From Halichoerus grypus (Eukaryota; Chordata; Mammalia; Carnivora; Phocidae): a stretch of 64,000 bases of DNA. The stretch lies in the NCBI RefSeq assembly GCF_964656455.1, contig NC_135721.1, positions 85,726,754 through 85,790,753 on the forward strand, written 5' to 3'. Shown here piece by piece: positions 46,091-59,314 of this stretch. A program made the translations under genes and the position numbers. How positions within the stretch are numbered: the first letter of the stretch is position 1; each line of letters opens with the position of its first letter. The notes beneath the pieces are model-generated. The model was not told the DNA's origin. It saw only the letters and a program-made list of their open reading frames with translations, and made no database searches.

Positions 46091-46757
46091 GGATTTGGTA
46101 ATTTGTACTTTTCAAGGAACTGGTCCATTTCTACTGTATTTTGTATTTTTTCTGTATTATGTATTTTCAATTTATGACTGATAATGTGATCATTATGTAA
46201 TGTCCTTTTTGTCTCTAATAATTTTCTTTGCTCTGGTATCTACTTTATTTAATACTAATATAGCCACTCCTGGATTTTGGGCGATTCATATTTATAGGTA
46301 CATCTTTTCCCTTTCATTCCACCTTCAACATACTTATGCCGTTGAGTTTTAGGTGGATTTCTAATAACAAGTATATATTTGGATCTATTTTTTGTCCATT
46401 TTATTACTGTCTTTTGATTGGTATAGTTAGAGCATTTACATTTAAAGTAATTATTGGCAAAGTGAGGCTTAACTTTGGCATTTTATTTGTTTTCTCTTTG
46501 TTTCTTCTGATTCTTATGTTTTTCTTTTTTTGTTTACCTTCCTCTAGGGTATTTGAACATTTGTTAAGATTCTGTCTTTATTTATTTCATATTTATTTAA
46601 GTATATTATACATGTAACTTTTTTAGTGGTTGCTCTAGGTATTATAAGATGCATGCCTAACTTATCATGGTCTATCGGTATAGACATTTTACCACTTTGA
46701 ATGAAATACAGGAATCTTATATGCATTTAAGTATCTTTATCCTTCCATTTTAAAATT

Positions 46758-46948
46758 TAAAAAAAATTATTTATTTATTTGACAGAGAGAGACACAGCGA
46801 GAGAGGGAACACAAACAGGGGTAGTGGGAGAAGGAGAAGCAGGCTTCCCACTGAACAGGGAGCCCGATGAGGGGCTCTATCCCAGGACCCTGGGATCATG
46901 ACCTGAGCAGAAGGCAGATGCTTAACGACTGAGCCAACCAGGCACCCC
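46758..46948 (-). mobile_element. CanSINE in L1M, minus strand
   Basis: The head complement is GACTGAGCCAACCAGGCACC and the body CCCACTGAACAGGGAGCCCG. The flanks (CCTTCCATTTTAAAATTTAA and CCTCCCTATATTTTTTAAAT) are similar but not a clean duplication. Confidence 0.88.
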
Positions 46949-47258
46949 CTCCCTATATTTTTTAAATATAAGTTTTTCAAGTATTTCTCCGATGTACATT
47001 GACCACCACATTATGTGGCATTATAATTTTTGTTTCAATCACCAGATATGATTTAAGAAACTGGTGTGAAGTATATATACTCCTATGGTTATTCATTCTG
47101 ATGCTCATCTTCCTTTCTGAATTTCTAACCCTTCTTCTGTTATAATTTCCTTTCTATGTAGAGAATGTCCCTTAGATATTCTTTAAGAGTACCTTTGCTA
47201 GCAACATGTCCTCTGAGTTTTCATTTGTTAGGGACATCTTTATTTTCCCTTTATTTCT

Positions 47259-47439
47259 TTTTTTTAAAGTTTTACTTCTTTATTTATTTGAGAGATTTGG
47301 GGGGAGCAGAGGGAGAGGGACAAGCAGACTCTACACAGAGCATGGAGCCCAACATGGGGCTCGATCTCACGACCCTGAAATCATGACCTGAGCTGAAATC
47401 AAGAGTCAGACACAACCAACTGAGCCACCCAGGAACCCC
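47259..47439 (-). mobile_element. CanSINE in L1M, minus strand, older variant
   Basis: The head complement is GAGCCACCCAGGAACCCC and the body CACAGAGCATGGAGCCCAAC. A perfect 15-bp target duplication, TTTCCCTTTATTTCT, lies at 47244-47258 and 47440-47454. Confidence 0.93.
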
Positions 47440-48061
47440 TTTCCCTTTATTTCTCAAGGATATTTACATGGGGCGTAGAGTTCACATTGATTTTTTGGTA
47501 TTGAAAAATGTTTTTGGTATTTGAAAAATGTTTTGCCACCTTCTCATCTCTACAGTTTCAGATGAGAAACCGACATTCATTTGAATTGGCATTGCCCTAT
47601 AAGTTTCTCTCAAGCTGCTTTCAATATTTTTTCTTTGTTTTTAGTTTTCAGAAGTTTAATGATGTGTTTTGATATGGATTTCTTTGGATTTATCCTCTTT
47701 GGTTTATTCAGATTCTTGAATCTATAGGTTTGCATCTCTTGCCAAATTTGGTAGGTTTCCAGGCACTATTTCTCTGAATACTTTTTTAATCCCATGCTCT
47801 CTCCTCTCCTTCTCCAATTCTGATGACACAAATTTTAGCTCTTTTGTTAACATCCCACAAAGCCTTAAGCCTCTGTCAATCTTTTTTTCTCTCTGTTTTC
47901 TCTCTGTTCAGATTGGACAAATTCTATTTTCTTATCTTCAAGTGAACTGACTCTATCCTCTGTCATCTCCATTCTGCTATTGAGCCCATCCCATGAGTTG
48001 TTTTTTGTTTTGTTTTTGATTGTTATATTTTTCAGTTCTATACTTTCCATATGGTTATATA

Positions 48062-48121
48062 AAGATAGATAGATATATAGGTATATAGATATATAGATAT
48101 ATAGATATAGATATAGATATC
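48062..48121. repeat. Imperfect (GATA)n repeat
   Basis: GATAGATA grading into TATAGATA units inside the old L1M element. Confidence 0.85.
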
Positions 48122-48225
48122 TTTTTGCTGAAGAAGATAAAATGGTCAGGCTCTTATCTAATCTTATTTTAGCAGGCACTGTTTAGGTGTTGCATGAGGA
48201 CCAGATGGGCAGGATCCGCTTCTTT

Positions 48226-48990
48226 TTCTTTTTTTAATTTTTTTATTATTATGTTCAATTAGCCAGCATACTGTACAACATTAATTTTTGATGTAGTGTT
48301 CAATGATTCATTAGTTGCATATAACACCTTGTGCTCATCACTACATGTGTCCTCCTTAATACCAATCACCCAGTTACTCCATGCTCCCACCACCCTCCCT
48401 TCTGTAACCCTCAGTTTGTTTCCCAGAGTCCAGAGTCTCTCATGGTTTGTCTCCCTTTCTGATTTCTTCCCATTCAGTTTTCCCTCCCTTCCCCTATGGT
48501 CCTCTATGCTATTCCTTATGTTCCACATATGAGTGAAACCATATGATAATTGTCTTTCTCAGAAGCTTGACTTATTTCACTTAGCATAATCCCCTCCAGT
48601 TCCATCCATGTCAATGCAAATTGTGGGTATTCATCCTTTCTGATGACTGAGTAATATTCCATTGTCTATATGAACCACATCTTCTTTATCCATTCATCTA
48701 TTGAAAGGCATCTTGGCTCCTTCCACAGTTTATTGTGGACATTGCTGCTATGAACATTGGGGTGCATGTGCCCCTTCTCTTCATTACATCTGTATCTTTG
48801 GGGTAAATATCTAGTAGTCCAATTGCTGGGTTGTAGGATAGTTCTATTTTTAATGTCTTGAGGAACCTCCATACTGTTTTCCAGAGTGGGTGTACCAGCT
48901 TGCATTCCCACCAACTGTGTAAGAGGGTTCCCCTTTCTCCACATCCTCATCAACACTTGTTGTTTTCTGTCTTGTGTAAGGTGGTATCTT
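48226..48990 (-). mobile_element. Older carnivoran L1 3' fragment in L1M
   Basis: About 765 bp of ORF2 C-terminus and 3' UTR with one tail unit, like the copy at 45737. The plus strand shows GGCATCTTGGCTCCTTCCAC and TTCTCCACATCCTCATCAAC. ORF2 remnant text reads [16 protein letters not shown] on the minus strand. It joins L1M 5' UTR sequence at about 48990. No target duplication was resolved. Confidence 0.85.
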
Positions 48991-50066
48991 GATGTACTTT
49001 GGCATCACCACCTGGGCAAACATGAAGCATTGACTCATACTTGCCTCATTAGGAAGTTTAGCTCCACTTGGCCCTACTGATACTTTTCTTTCTATTTGGA
49101 GCAACACCTCACATGAATTCTTTGATGTGATCAGCTCCCCATTAAGTGTTAATACCATGGGGGTGGGGAACAAAGGGCTGACTCACATTGCCTTGCTATT
49201 GCATGGTGTGAGCGTAAGCTCAGCCCTTCACTAGGCCCCACTGACACCAGGCTCAGAAAGAGGGGAAATTGGAGTGAAATTAACCCGATTTCTTATCACC
49301 TCATTCAGCCTTTTTAATAATGGTCAGGGATAGAGGACCATCTCCCCACTGGGCTCTGCTGATTCTGAAGTGAGGGAAAAGGAGCCCTGTCTGACCAGCC
49401 CTGCCTCTAATCACCTTGTTAATTCCCCTTGTTGCTAGGTAGAGTTGGAGGTTCAGCTTGATGCTAGATCCTGCTTAGGGATCCTGGCAGAGGAATCTGT
49501 GCACACTTGATTCCACAGAATGGGAAGTGAAAGATCAACTTCCTGTGTGGCCCCACCAACACTACTAGATGAAGGGATAGGAGCTCAATGCCTCTTTGTA
49601 GAAGGATGTAGTGAGACAATATAGTTTCCACTGGTATTTGAATGAGTGTGTATAGGGAAGTAGGAGTACTGCCAGAAAGGTTTTCTGTTGATAGGTCACT
49701 TTCTCAGTCCTTTGGTTAGGAGGAACGGACTTTTCTCAAAGGCATTTTGTAGGTTTTCTTTGTTTGTTTTTTGGCTTTGGGGGGTTTTGTTGTTGTTGTT
49801 GTTGGCGCTTGTTGACAGTTCTGGATGGAGGCTCCTGCAGGTCATGTACAGGATATATGGGAACAAAAAGGAAACCCAGGGAACTCACCACATACCATTA
49901 TGTTTCTCATGTCCAAGAACCCTAGGCAGTCCATCTTTCCACCTTTCAGAGTCTTTTATGCTTGTTTGGTGTGTAATGTCCAGCATTTTTAGTTGTAAGG
50001 AGGAGGACTGGGAATTATGCACTACTCTATTTTGTTGCAGTGAGAGATCCTTACCAGTGTCCTTTT

Positions 50067-50266
50067 TTTTTTTTTTTTTTAAAGATTTTATTTATTTATT
50101 TGAGAGAGAGAGAATGAGAGAGAGCACATGAGAGGGGGGAGGGTCAGAGGGAGAAGCAGACTCCCTGCCGAGCAGGGAGCCCGATGCGGGACTCGATCCA
50201 GGGACTCCAGGATCATGACCTGAGCCGAAGGCAGTCGCCCAACCAACTGAGCCACCCAGGCGCCCA
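50067..50266 (-). mobile_element. CanSINE at the L1M 5' edge
   Basis: The T-run at 50064-50081 is the tail and GAGCCACCCAGGCGCCCA the head complement. A perfect 14-bp target duplication, ACCAGTGTCCTTTT, lies at 50053-50066 and 50267-50280. Confidence 0.95.
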
Positions 50267-50309
50267 ACCAGTGTCCTTTTAACAATATTATTTGATCTCC
50301 TTTCACCTC

Positions 50310-50715
50310 CCCAAGTATATACCCACTATGTTTCCTCTCACTCGTTTCCTCCCAGGCACAGTGACCTCCTTACTATTGCTCCATCATGCCAAGGAAGCCC
50401 CAGCCTCTGGGCCTTTGTAGTTGCTGTCTCCTTTGGCGGAAATAATCTTCCTATCCATAAATACACATCCTTCTGATCTCTGTTCAAATAATCCCCTCTA
50501 TGTAAAGTCCTCCCTAAGGACCCTTCACATAACACTCTCACCCCAGCATTTGGGGTCCCCCTTATCCTGCTTTATTTGGATCCATAGCAATCACCACCAT
50601 TGGATATATTATATCCGTGTTTGTTATCTGTCTCCTCTACTAGAATAAGGGAAAGGACTTTGTGTCTCCTTTGTTCCCTTCATAATATTAGTTCAATGAA
50701 TGAATAAATGAGATA
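50310..50715 (+). repeat. L2 LINE 3' portion
   Basis: TCTGGGCCTTTGTAGTTGCT, CTTCACATAACACTCTC, CCTTATCCTGCTTTATTTGG, ATATATTATATCCGTGTTTG, TCTCCTCTACTAGAATAAGG and AATGAATGAATAAATGAG reproduce the L2 3' end in order. Inactive. Confidence 0.8.
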
Positions 50716-51640
50716 GAAATTGTCTTTCTCATTTTCAAATTAAAAACTGAAGTAGATACTGAAGTGTAGAGAGATAATTGACCTGCATAAGATTAGCTTC
50801 TTAGAGGAAGAACATTGCCCTGCATGCATAAAAAATGGGCTTGCTTCCCAACTCCTGCTTTATGGATATCAGTCAACTGACCGAACAATCAATCACAGGC
50901 TGAGTATGTTTAAAATGTGGCTCTGATGGCTCTCCAGGGTGTGCCAGCATAGGATGACTAGTGTCCATGGCTTCTGTAGATAGCAAAAGCCTGTGCCAAC
51001 TTGCAACTGCAGAAGCCATCCGGGAAAGCCAAGAGGAAGCTATTTGCCTGGGGAAATTCACACCATTTCTCAGGCACATGTTTGATTGTTCAATGTCAAT
51101 ACTCAGGGATCTAAGTGCTACATAATCTTCATTACTTTATAATTATATTTCAATTTGAAAAGTGTTCCTCCTATTTGTTTTCAGAGAGTCTCTTTTGAAA
51201 CTTGTCAAGTAATTAGTTGATCAGCTTACCTTTCAGCATCAAGTGGTATTTTATCTTAATCTAAGATGTCTTTAATAACAAGGTATCAGTGATGTGATAA
51301 TTCAATTCAGAAGCCTCCAGAGACTGACTTACATTATATTCGTCATACAAAGGCAGAGACTTACTCAAGTGGAATGCGAATATCTGTGTTCAGTTATATT
51401 TAGCACTAGTAATAAACTGTGAATTGAAGACATAACAAGTACTTTTAAGCATAATATTTATGATCTATGAAAATAAAATATAATGTCTATGAAATATCAT
51501 AATACAATTATTTCATTATATAGTTTCCCTTTTTACCTTAGGTTTTGGAGACTTAGATCCAAATTTCATTTAAAAATATAGCAATTAATTCATTTGAGGT
51601 ATCTGCAAAAACCACATCTTCTGTACCTTTTTGAGTAGAC

Positions 51641-51758
51641 TCTATACTTTTCTCTTTTTTCCTCTGTCTCTCTCCTTCCATCCCTCCATCCCTCCCTCTT
51701 TTCTTTCTCTTTTTTTCTTCCTTCCTCTCTCTCTTTATTTCTTCCCCTCTACCTCTTT
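51641..51758 (+). repeat. Polypyrimidine tract
   Basis: About 118 bases almost entirely C and T (CTCTCTCCTTCCATCCCTCC and similar), with only a handful of purines. No mirror symmetry is obvious. Confidence 0.85.
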
Positions 51759-52329
51759 AACTCCTTAAACATTGCAAAACATCTTAATTCTTTCTTAAAC
51801 TCTTAAACATCTTCTCTAATGCACCATATTTATTATATAATATGCTTATGATATTTTGTAGTAAATGTTATAAATATTGTCATAAATACTTTTAAAATTA
51901 GCCCTACCAAAAAAATCAGATATCTTTACAGAAACCTAGGTGGGCCTTGTAGGTCTTAAGGATCAAATGAACGTTCTCAGACCTTGCACTGGTATTAAGG
52001 TTATCACAAGATAAAATTATCTGATCAACCTGATAAGTCTACACCCTTTATTCTAGGGAGCTGTTCAAGCTTACGATATATACTAAAATATAATGATTGC
52101 TTTTTTTTTCCATCCAAAATGTCTGGGATATTCTTGTTGTCTGCATCTTTCAGCAAGAGGAATGTAGCACAGGTATTTGGACAGGTGTTTCACTATAATC
52201 TCCCACCATTATTGGAATACAGGATTTGAAAATTATTGCTAGCATTATGACTACTTCTTAGTAACACTGAGTGACAGACAGTTCTAAGAAATTTTGTAAA
52301 ACACAAGGAAAAAAAAAAACAATGCTCAG

Positions 52330-52560
52330 AGGCAGAAAAACCTAAACGCATAGACTGAAGAGCTAGGATACCTGTGTTCACCTCCAGCACCCTCATTTAT
52401 GACACCAGGACCTCAGACAAGCTTTCCTTATGTGCAGAAGGAAAATCACAAGAGTACCTACTCCACAGATTGGTATGAGTGTTAAATGTGTACTCTTCCA
52501 AAGCACTTGGGACAGTGCCTGGCACTTGAGTGTTAGCTATGAGTATTTCTGAGCAGAAGT
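52330..52560 (+). repeat. MIR SINE
   Basis: AGACTGAAGAGCTAGGATACC, CAGACAAGCTTTCCTTATG, CTCCACAGATTGGTATGAGT and GACAGTGCCTGGCACTTGAG follow the MIR consensus. Confidence 0.7.
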
Positions 52561-54459
52561 TAACACTGTATTGCCACAGTGTCCACAGTCCAGGAGACCT
52601 CAGTTCCATGACCTTACAATCATGCCCACAGTGAGACAACAGAATAAGAAGTCAAAAGCTACTGGAAAGGTCAAGGAAGGGTATGGCATCTTTGCTGTAT
52701 CATTTTTCAGTAACTGGGCTAATCCGGAATCTGCATCATGTCATTTCTTTATAGAGTCTTATCAGGATTTGATTTTACTTATATACTCATTCGAAACATA
52801 TTTATTCCACTGCACTAAGGTAGGGTCTGTAGGAAAATCTAAGATGTAATAGATTCTACCTTGAAAGGCTTACAGGTAGTAGTATAGGGAAAAAGTAGGA
52901 AGGTAAAAATATAGGTGGATGGATGGATAGATAAATAGATAAAGATCGCTTCTTAATATTTCTATCAGCATAATCTAAGACTGAGTGATTTTACTGCTAC
53001 TTACCCTACTTCTTAGGAAGTTCTTAGGAATATCTACTTATATTTTTTAAATGAGTGATCAATTTTAACCTTCAATATTCCTAATTGTCTTTTTATGTTT
53101 AACTAAAGCCACCAAGCTGTTTGCTTCTCAGGGGACATATCTTGCTAAATCGAGCCTCTACGTCTGAGCAGCAACGTGGATAACAGGCGTGGGTTTGCTC
53201 TTGCAAGCACTCTATTACCCTCCACCCCCTCAAGGGTTTGAGCCTTTCCAGGATTAGTAGTAGAGGGCTCACCATGTCCCCTCAAATGGCCCCCTCCTGG
53301 TTTCACCCTTGTTCAGTTTCAGACCACAGGTAGGAATCGCCTGGATTGCTAACCCACACATCACCAAAATGCCTTAGTTACCAATCTGTAGATTATTAGA
53401 GATCCTGGCAGCTGAAGACATTGTGTTTATTAGCTGGGTGGGAGTGGGGAGGGGGTCTCTGCCAGCAGCTATATTTGCTATTTTTGCCTAATGTTTAAAT
53501 GGAAGAAAATTCCCTTGCAGCTTTTTTCCAACACAGCACTTTCCTTTGCCCTTCTGTCCCTGTTATTTCTCTGCCCCAATGTCTGCTGCCTCTGAGGTCC
53601 CCTGCCCTGTTTCTGCCCCAATTGGTTGGGTACCGCCTCCAGCTCAATGAAGTCGAGCAGGCCTCCCGGGGCTTGGCACATGGCACAAGAAGGCAATGGG
53701 GTTTTTTTTTCCCCTTTCTTTCTTTGTAACTCTTAATGATCTTTTCTTTGTAACTCCCATCCCCAATTATGTTCTCAAAAGGCAAAGTCTATGCATATGT
53801 ACACAACCAAGAGACAGTCTTCTCCTTGTTTTTCTTATGATTGCGCCTGTGAATAAAACCCTGAAATTATCAATTGGATAATAGGGCAATGTAGCTCTTC
53901 CAAATGGTTGGGTTAAATTGGCTGTGGTTTCAAGTAGTATTATCATTAATAATAATAGTAATAACCCTCCCACCAGCCGAATATTCACTCACACATAATA
54001 GCATACAAGCCCCTCAGCTCGGGAAGTATCCAGGGGAAGGCTGTCTGGACAGAAACCTCTAGACGACGAGACAGAAAATGCCTGGCCTCACAGCAAGCCC
54101 CAATTCCACCATCTCCTTTCCCTGCCTGCCCAAGCCCTTCATGACCCCTCCCCTCCCGGGCAGTATTTATCATCTCTAGCCTAGTTTATCACTTTACAGT
54201 GCTGCCTTGGATGGTTATTGATCTTTTAATGTGTGTCCTCTCCCTTACTTATACTTCTATCTTTCTGCTTCACCCTGTTCCCGCCTTCTACTCCTATAAG
54301 ACTCAGGCTTAGCGAAGGTAGCTATTGTCTCTCAAACTTCTTACAATGTCTTAATTAACTCAAATAGTTCGCTTTGGATGCTCCCACTGAGGTAGGATCC
54401 ACACATGTGAAAGCATTTCATACAGTTTGTCACTCTTGCTGACCTAATTACCAATATGG

Positions 54460-54690
54460 CCAACATTTACGGGGCTCTGACTCTGTGTTAGTAGTAGACT
54501 GAGTCCTTCGAGAACATGACCTGAAAACCCTTGTTATGTTATTAACCCTTGTTAATTCTATGAGAATGGGTAATATTTCCGCCACAGTACAGACGTTGTA
54601 ACTCAAGTTCAAAGAGGTGAAGTCAACTCCTCAAGGTCATACACTAGTAATTTCCAGGGCTGGTCCAAACCATAGCTCTTAACCATCCCA
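54460..54690 (-). repeat. MIR SINE fragment
   Basis: ACATTTACGGGGCTCTGACT, TTAATTCTATGAGAATGGG, AAGAGGTGAAGTCAACTCC and CAAGGTCATACACTAGTAAT follow the reverse-oriented MIR. Confidence 0.7.
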
Positions 54691-56555
54691 GTATTGTGAT
54701 GATAATGGTAAAAGGAGTTTGTGGGGTACATCCTCTCCTGACAGGTGCTATCATATGCCTTGTGTAATTCTATCCTCTGATGCTGAAAAGAAGAAAATAG
54801 GACAAACTGTGAAGGGAAAAATGACCCCGTATATCAAGGAGTCAGAAAGAATTCTAGGATTCTGCCGGAAGCGGGACGACCATTGCATTGTGGCCCACCA
54901 TTAAGGTGAAGGTTGTTTGAAGAACTGTGGAAGAAAAACAAGCCGTCCTCTTTTTATGATGTTTAATTCAGAAGGTGAAAGGATATTAGTTCAGAATGTT
55001 GCACTCACTGGCCCTGTACCGCGCAGAGCTGGCTGAGGAGGGAACAGAAATAACTCTCCCTTCCCATGGCTCGGTTTCTTTTATTCATCTATTGAGGCTG
55101 GCATGACCCCCCTTCTGAACTTGTCTCCGCGTGGCCATGGGAATTCTCTCAAGTCCCAGCGAAATACTTCCAAGCAAAAGTATTTCATTAAACAATATTT
55201 ATCTTTGTCTCATCACGACAATTCTTCCTTCCTATATGTTATGCTTCATGAGCATGTCATAAAATGTTTAGAAGCATCTTCAGCCATAATTGTTTCCTGC
55301 ACCTTCTAGTTACATTATTGCAGATCCTTGGTTCTAACCGTTTTCCTGGTATTTATCACAGCACTTTTGTAAATATCATTCTTAAAGCTTCCTTTGTATT
55401 CTGTTACCTTCTGCTGTGCTGTACTGTCAGTTGATTACACAAACTGCATTTGTTTGGGGCCTATTGTTTAATGACGAGGGAATTGATCCTTTAGCAATTA
55501 CCTACTTACTGGGGCCAACCAAGGTCAGGGATATCAACGGAGTTTTTTTAAATGCTGGTAAAATCGAACCAATAAGAACTCCTACTCTGTCATTTTCCTT
55601 AGATATTAAATGATTGAAATTAAATAAAATATGATTGTGCCATTTTTGGTGATTGACAATATCTTTCTCTAAGTCCTCATTACTTCCCTATTGTTTTGTC
55701 AGGTTTCCCTTTGTTTTCTTGGCATTGCTGGGTTTCACTGCTTGGTTGCAGTACCCGTTTTGCTAGGATTTTTCTTCTTTCTCCTCTTCCGCAGACGTAC
55801 TCCATCATGCAGCCAGGGGAGACTGATGTGACTTACCTTTCACATTTCCTACTTTCCCTGGTGATGAGGGATTTGTTGACATTTTCTGCAAACCCTGTTG
55901 CTATTATGAATCAGAAACTAGATTTCAAGCTCCAGCACGCTCAGAGTTAAGCTACATTGAAAAGGTGGAAAAAAAATAAATGGGAAAAACTTAAAGATTT
56001 AGAATAAGAGACCATTTGTAACAATAAAACAGTTCCATCCACCAAGCATCATACCCTGAGGTTTTTCTTTCAGAACTTTCTGAAACTAACCCCTTTTGCT
56101 TCCTAACCTACTCATTGTGACCCCAGCTAATAAATATATCACTATTGTCATTGTAATCATTATTGTAATTAACATCTATTTAGTTATACTTGAAAGAAAA
56201 CCCTTGCACATAGGGAAAGATGCCTCCTACACTTTCACCTGTGGCGTTTTTGTGGTTTTGAAATAGAAGTGAAACCAGTCACTTAGAATTCCTTTGTGCA
56301 TATCTGCCAATATCCAAATTTCACAGTTTTGGAGAACTGGGTGCTTTTTAGAGTGTGACCTAAATTATAGTGTGTTATATTCTAAGTTGACAATTCTTCT
56401 GTCTCTATTAAAAAAAGAGATCTATCCAATAAGCCAACTTAAAAACGTACTGTGTGGACACCAAAGTGAATGCAGAGGCTAAATGAGGAATTTCATCTTC
56501 ATACACGGGTGTGAACATGGCTAAATTGGGTGATTCTACATCCATGTAAACTAAC

Positions 56556-56596
<41 letters not shown>
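56556..56596. repeat. (AC)n microsatellite
   Basis: About 20 uninterrupted AC units. Confidence 0.95.
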
Positions 56597-56598
<2 letters not shown>

Positions 56599-56744
56599 AT
56601 GCCCCTCATGAAAGGTTTAGCCTGTTTTCTGCCACTGAGTTTAAGGGTATTTTCAGACTTGTCCAAACGTTTGATTTTTGTAATTATTGTTGGGATTTTT
56701 TTTTTTTATCTTGCTCTACATGGAAAATAAAATTGTGATTTAGA

Positions 56745-57230
56745 TAGTTTGGTCCCAGCGGTCCTGTCTGCGCTCAGCAAATGGTTCCATGTCACTCCCT
56801 GCATCACAATATGGGAGCCACCGAGCTTGGCGGCAGCTAATCCTCTGAGCCTGTTAATAAGCTTAGGAGCACGTTCATTGAAGGCTGACGCGTTAGGCAC
56901 AAACAGGGAGAAAATATCTACTGGGGGAAGCTGAATTGGTTTTAATCATCTGCTAATCACCAGTAATGAGACCTACTCTGGGGAAGAAAAGAAAAACAGA
57001 TAGTCGGAGGGAGGTTTTGTTCTTCACAGCAGAGTAACAGGGAATGAGAGGGCAGCTGTTATTAGGAAAGAAAGGATGGAAAGAAAGAAGGGATTTGGCC
57101 AGAGCAGATGAAGCGTCCTGTGCAGCGCTCCGTTTTGTTAGCTGAGTGTTTTTCATTCAGTCTCAGGAACTTCAGATGCTGTGGGATCCCTGACAGCCCA
57201 CCTCTAAGATATTGCTTCTTGAAGAAAGAA
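56745..57230. promoter_or_regulatory. Candidate conserved non-coding element
   Basis: Non-repeat, balanced-composition sequence with retained CpGs (GCTGACGCGTTAGGCAC) and a cluster of homeodomain-type TAAT cores: GCAGCTAATCCTCTG, TGTTAATAAGC, TTTAATCATCTGC, GCTAATCACC, CAGTAATGAG. It has the look of a developmental enhancer, but conservation cannot be tested here. No open frame of note. Confidence 0.35.
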
Positions 57231-57829
57231 ACTTCCCCCATCATCTCTCCCTTTGCATTTGCTTCTCTAACATTCTACCCCAGCACTTGACAGAGTATCT
57301 GAGTTTCAGGGGCAAAGAAAAGGGAATGGCAAGAAGGAGCTCTGGACTGGGACCAAGATACAAAGGGTGTGTGTAAGGGAGGGGGTGTGGGCAGAAAGCA
57401 GGGTAAGGGCATTGCGATTCCTTGTCCGGAGGGGGATGTGTGAGAGTCCAGAAAGCCAGAATCCATTGCAAAATGACCAAACCTAGAGGAATTGGGTAGA
57501 CGGTCTTTGTAAGTCCTATGCTCTGTGTTTCAGGAAACTCCAGGGCCCTTATGACTTTGGGGCCATTTTGGATGCGGCCATTCACAGACTTTTCCTTCAA
57601 AGGTTCAAACTCTTGCATTTGCTAATAACATAGCAATATTTAAGGTGGTGGATTAGAAATGCTGTTCTACATCAGACCAGTGTTCTCCATGAGAGGTTAA
57701 TCATACACTCGCTTGAATAATCGTTCTGGAATAATCAATACATATGACTGAACTATTACAATAGCTTCCCAGGCCACAGTTGACTCTTCTTTCTCCAAAC
57801 ATTCCTATATGCTGGGCTAGAGTGAAAAC

Positions 57830-58100
57830 CCCAAAGCGACCCTCTGCTCCCAACTCAAAAATCTCCATCAGCTCTTAGTACCCTCCATTTGGAAATCTAA
57901 GCCCTGTCCCTGGATGCAAATATCATTGTCGTGTGGCCCAATTCTCTCCTTCCAGTTCCACGGTCTAAACCTCTGCCCATGAGGGCTCTGCTTCTGCCAT
58001 CATGAGGGCTAACCATTTCCATGTAGCCTGGCCTTCCCCCTCGGTTTTTGCTAGTACTGTGCACTCTTGCTGTACCCTTTGCTGACTGCCATTTCCTTTA
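57830..58100 (+). repeat. Probable L2 LINE fragment
   Basis: CAAAAATCTCCATCAGCTCTT, TCTAAGCCCTGTCCCTGG, GTGTGGCCCAATTCTCTCC and CATGTAGCCTGGCCTTCCCC fall in the order of the L2 interior-to-3' region. Diverged. Confidence 0.45.
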
Positions 58101-59281
58101 ATTTTACCAAAGTTTAATAGATTGTGAGTAAGCTATTCCCCTAGCCAAAATAATCTGTTCCCTTCTCTCTGGGCTCTTATAACAATTTGCTTCCCAGTGT
58201 CCCGTGACTCTAATCATATTCTCTGGACTCGTGTCGATTTCTGTACAAGTTTCTACAACTCCAGGGGCAGTGGCAGTCTTCGTTGCATCCTTCACACCAT
58301 CTAAAACTGGCCTGTATGGAGGAAATTCTTCATTTGTTGAAATGTGATGAATTTTAAGACCTTTAGCAGATGAAATCAAGTGAAGATTTTAGCATTTTGT
58401 AAATATATACTTAAATAGTTAGTTGGGATTAAGGGTGGAAGAACCAAGACAAACTTGAATGTTCATATTTATTTTTCTTTATTAGCCATTTGTATTCATT
58501 ATTCCAGCCACTGGCATTGAGTTGGGAGTGGAGAACAGCAGAGTAAAAGCATAAAACGTATTTTGGAGAAAAATGGAAAAAGCAAAGATGGTGGAGAGCA
58601 TTTACTGAATTTCTGAGTCATCATTTCATAAAACTCTGCAGAGTCCCAACAAGTGCGGAGCCCTTCCTAGCCGAGCGAATGCCCAGTGTCTGCATTGTGG
58701 GAGACCACAGTTGTAAAAGGGAAAAAAGAGGTAAACAAACCAGTAGCAGTTCAGAGCTACACCACAGCATGGACCTGCAAACGTCCTGGGAACACTGGGG
58801 AGGCAAGGCTCCATCTGGCTGAGGGAACCTGCTAAAGGAGAGCTCAAGAGAAGTGACATAGAAATTGTAACCCTGGAGGTGAAGAGATTTCCAGGAGAAG
58901 AAAGGTAGGACTTCCAAAACGAGGAAGGGTAGAGGCATCAGGAGATCAAAGCAATTCATGAGTTTGTTAGGGGAATGCTGACTAGTCTGGTGAGGGCAGA
59001 GGAAGCTTATACGGCCATAATCGAGAATTCCAAAGAAGTAGACATTGGACATGGTTGTAGGTTCTAACTTTGAGCCTGGGGATGAGCAAGTCAAGTGAGG
59101 AGAAAGACACAAGAGCAAGTGTGCCTTCTCCTCTGATCACTGCCCATGTTTGCCACTCTGAATTTTGTGTTCTAAGACCTGAAAGTCCATTTGAGTGTCA
59201 TTCCTTCAAAGGGCGAGCCCATGGTTCTTTTCAAGGGTGCAGCATAGATCTTGGCGAAGAGTGAGCACTAAATCTTTATGT

Positions 59282-59282
59282 G

Positions 59283-59314
<32 letters not shown>
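59282..59314. repeat. (ATC)n microsatellite
   Basis: Ten to eleven ATC/CAT units in an uninterrupted run. Confidence 0.95.

Larger units (their letters stand above)
42085..50052 (-). mobile_element. Old L1M-type LINE-1, near full length, heavily nested
   Basis: Minus strand, from the 3' end near 42085 to the 5' UTR near 50050. ORF2 remnants on the plus strand read as GGCTAATGATGTGGAACACC, TTGAATAAGAGTAG and similar L1 text (42756-46700). The ORF1 region is at about 47455-48060 (GGTTTATTCAGATTCTTGAA, GAGCCCATCCCATGAGTTG). The 5' UTR (about 48991-50050) keeps GGAGGTTCAGCTTGATGC and TATATGGGAACAAAAAGG. It is interrupted by SINEs (42496, 46758, 47259), three younger L1 pieces (45447, 45737, 48226), an MLT1A-like LTR (43648) and a GATA repeat. 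No long frame survives. Treating it as one element is an inference from order and strand. Confidence 0.8.

Noticed and set aside
57241..57618. A 125-codon minus-strand open frame, with another of 165 codons at 58621-59118.
   Set aside because: No domain, biased only by local composition, and no evidence of splicing or conservation available.
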